From Tritrichomonas musculus (taxonomy: Eukaryota > Parabasalia > Tritrichomonadida > Tritrichomonadidae): a stretch of 64,000 nucleotides of DNA. Both the position numbers and the translations under genes were made by a program. The stretch spans positions 5,627,501 through 5,691,500 of the forward strand of contig JAPFFF010000005.1 in NCBI GenBank assembly GCA_039105265.1, read 5' to 3'. Position 1 is the stretch's first letter; each line of letters opens with the position of its first letter. The notes beneath the pieces are model-generated. The model was given only the letters and a program-made list of their open reading frames with translations, searched no databases and was not told the DNA's origin. Shown in pieces: positions 63,029-64,000 of this stretch.

Positions 63029-64000
63029 CAAATTAAACATAGATGCAAAATTCCTGAGAGCCGATGGAATAATTGAATTGGAATTGCGAAACGTAAGCAT
63101 TTTCACAAATTTGCAATGTGGAGCATATTTGAGCCTAATGACTTGCAAAACTGTGCCTGTTCTTTCAGTTATTTGTGTTTTCCATCCAGGAGTATTGATG
63201 AAAAAGCAACCATCGTACTTTAAATTGTGAAAATAAGTTAGTGAATTATTGTATAGATAATTGAGAAGCTGACGATCAATGTTTTCACCTTCAAAACTTA
63301 TTTTGTGAATATTTTGGCCTTCACGATACACTGTGCAATTCAAATAAGGACGATGAGGAGATACAGTAGTGTCTGTTTCAAAATCTGAATAATATACTTT
63401 GGACCAATCTTTCTCTTTCTACTTATCTGTATTTGAGTCTATTATTTTTGTGCATAATTCTTCATTATAATCAAGATCAATGTAATCATTCAATCCATCG
63501 TATTCAGTTGTATTCAATATGGATAATTCGCAGCTTCTTATCTCTCTGAACATATTGAGCTCAAACATTTTTCTGAATATCACCATTGGAAGAGTGCCAT
63601 TTTCTGAATAAAAAATCTTTTCGCCTTTGATGCCTTTGATCATGAAGCGGTTTTTATCATCTTTGAACTTTTCGTCTATTTCTTTTGCGTGTTCAAGATA
63701 ATAGATGGTGCATTTGATTGGCCTATATATCATGTAGTGATCTTTATAAACAAGCAACTCTACTGTTCGATCATAACTTTTCTTTCTTGTGTCTATTTTG
63801 ATCTGCATTTGATGCTTAATATCAAATCTTTCGTCGATTCTTTTCACGACAAAACTGAATTTGAATTTTTCTGATATCTCTTTGATTTTGTTATTTGGCA
63901 TCTATTTAGTTTGAACATAATATCGCAAGTGATTTATTTCTTCACTTGAGAAGAGACTTGACTGAATCAAAGCATAGACAAAACAATTATCTTTATAATT

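Larger units (their letters stand above)
51501..64000. mobile_element. Polinton (Maverick), left part, continuing beyond the window
   Basis: The start is set at AGTATACGTTAGGCTGTGCG, similar in style to the tip of the short Polinton (AGTATAGG...) but otherwise different; the opposite terminal repeat would lie outside the window. Contents, left to right: four structural-type genes and one small one on the minus strand, a probable penton gene on the plus strand, then a protein-primed DNA polymerase on the minus strand interrupted by a P-like transposon (59,955-63,020). Integrase, ATPase, protease and major capsid genes are not seen here and may be further right. The element is broken, with at least three or four breaks plus the insertion. 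Age: moderately young, since most genes are still long open frames. Confidence 0.75.
58364..64000 (-). pseudogene. Protein-primed DNA polymerase of the second Polinton, split by a transposon
   Basis: Parts seen in order on the minus strand: an N-terminal region running in from beyond the window (DNCFVYALIQSS near the edge); an exonuclease-type block with YFHNLKYDGCFF (Exo II) near 63,230; then the P-like transposon (59,955-63,020). On the other side are EVMAYKIFTKENIQKAVLPI, the palm entry CVSGGRT and motif A FDAVSLYPSAM, a thumb-side KLLLNSIYGKSIL (motif B), motif C YQDTDSMHL and the end of the gene. It is clearly a Polinton-type pPolB. Apart from the insertion there are a few breaks. It is distinct from the polymerase of the short element. 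Confidence 0.85.

Overview
The window is strongly AT-rich DNA from a unicellular eukaryote, and it reads best as a parabasalid (trichomonad) genome. Coding regions are uninterrupted by visible introns. 5' flanks of a few genes carry the trichomonad-type initiator (TCAYTW close upstream of ATG). There is a BspA-like LRR_5 surface protein, a BTB / coiled-coil / F5/8C protein of the trichomonad type, and Polinton (Maverick) elements. A Tritrichomonas-like species is my guess; the species is not proven.

Layout. (1) 1-13,300 is a compact housekeeping block: an API5-like protein (its C-terminus runs off the window), a SAXO-like axonemal protein, an armadillo-like protein, proteasome ATPase Rpt5, tRNA-Arg(CCU), a long Asn-rich repeat protein, Ufd1, Ubc13 and EMC2. 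Four of these (Rpt5, Ufd1, Ubc13, EMC2) belong to ubiquitin, proteasome or ER quality-control pathways, but the spacing and strands do not suggest co-transcription. (2) 13,300-31,700 is gene-poor. It holds small inverted-repeat elements, a 6.6-kb Polinton-type element (17,652-24,263) that carries only a protein-primed DNA polymerase and accessory ORFs, and two nests of terminal-inverted-repeat elements (24,263-27,793 and 27,979-30,444). (3) 31,700-36,750 has a small unknown protein and the BspA-like surface protein. (4) 37,553-41,850 is a nested set of four inverted-repeat elements without genes. (5) 42,166-48,815 has an RRM protein, a tail-anchored coiled-coil protein, the V-ATPase catalytic subunit A and the BTB/F5-8C protein. 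(6) 48,816-51,500 is decayed sequence with a hAT transposase remnant. (7) From 51,501 to the window end is a second, larger Polinton: a set of structural-type ORFs, a probable penton, and a polymerase gene split by a 3,066-bp P-superfamily-like transposon (59,955-63,020) that has an 8-bp target duplication and an open transposase gene.

The most notable points are the nested elements with TTAA or 8-bp target duplications (visible directly as arm/target pairs), the capsid-free polymerase element with open frames starting from both terminal repeats, and the well-preserved P-like transposon whose protein ends in a SANT/Myb domain. All family names are from recognition of motifs by eye; no database search was possible.
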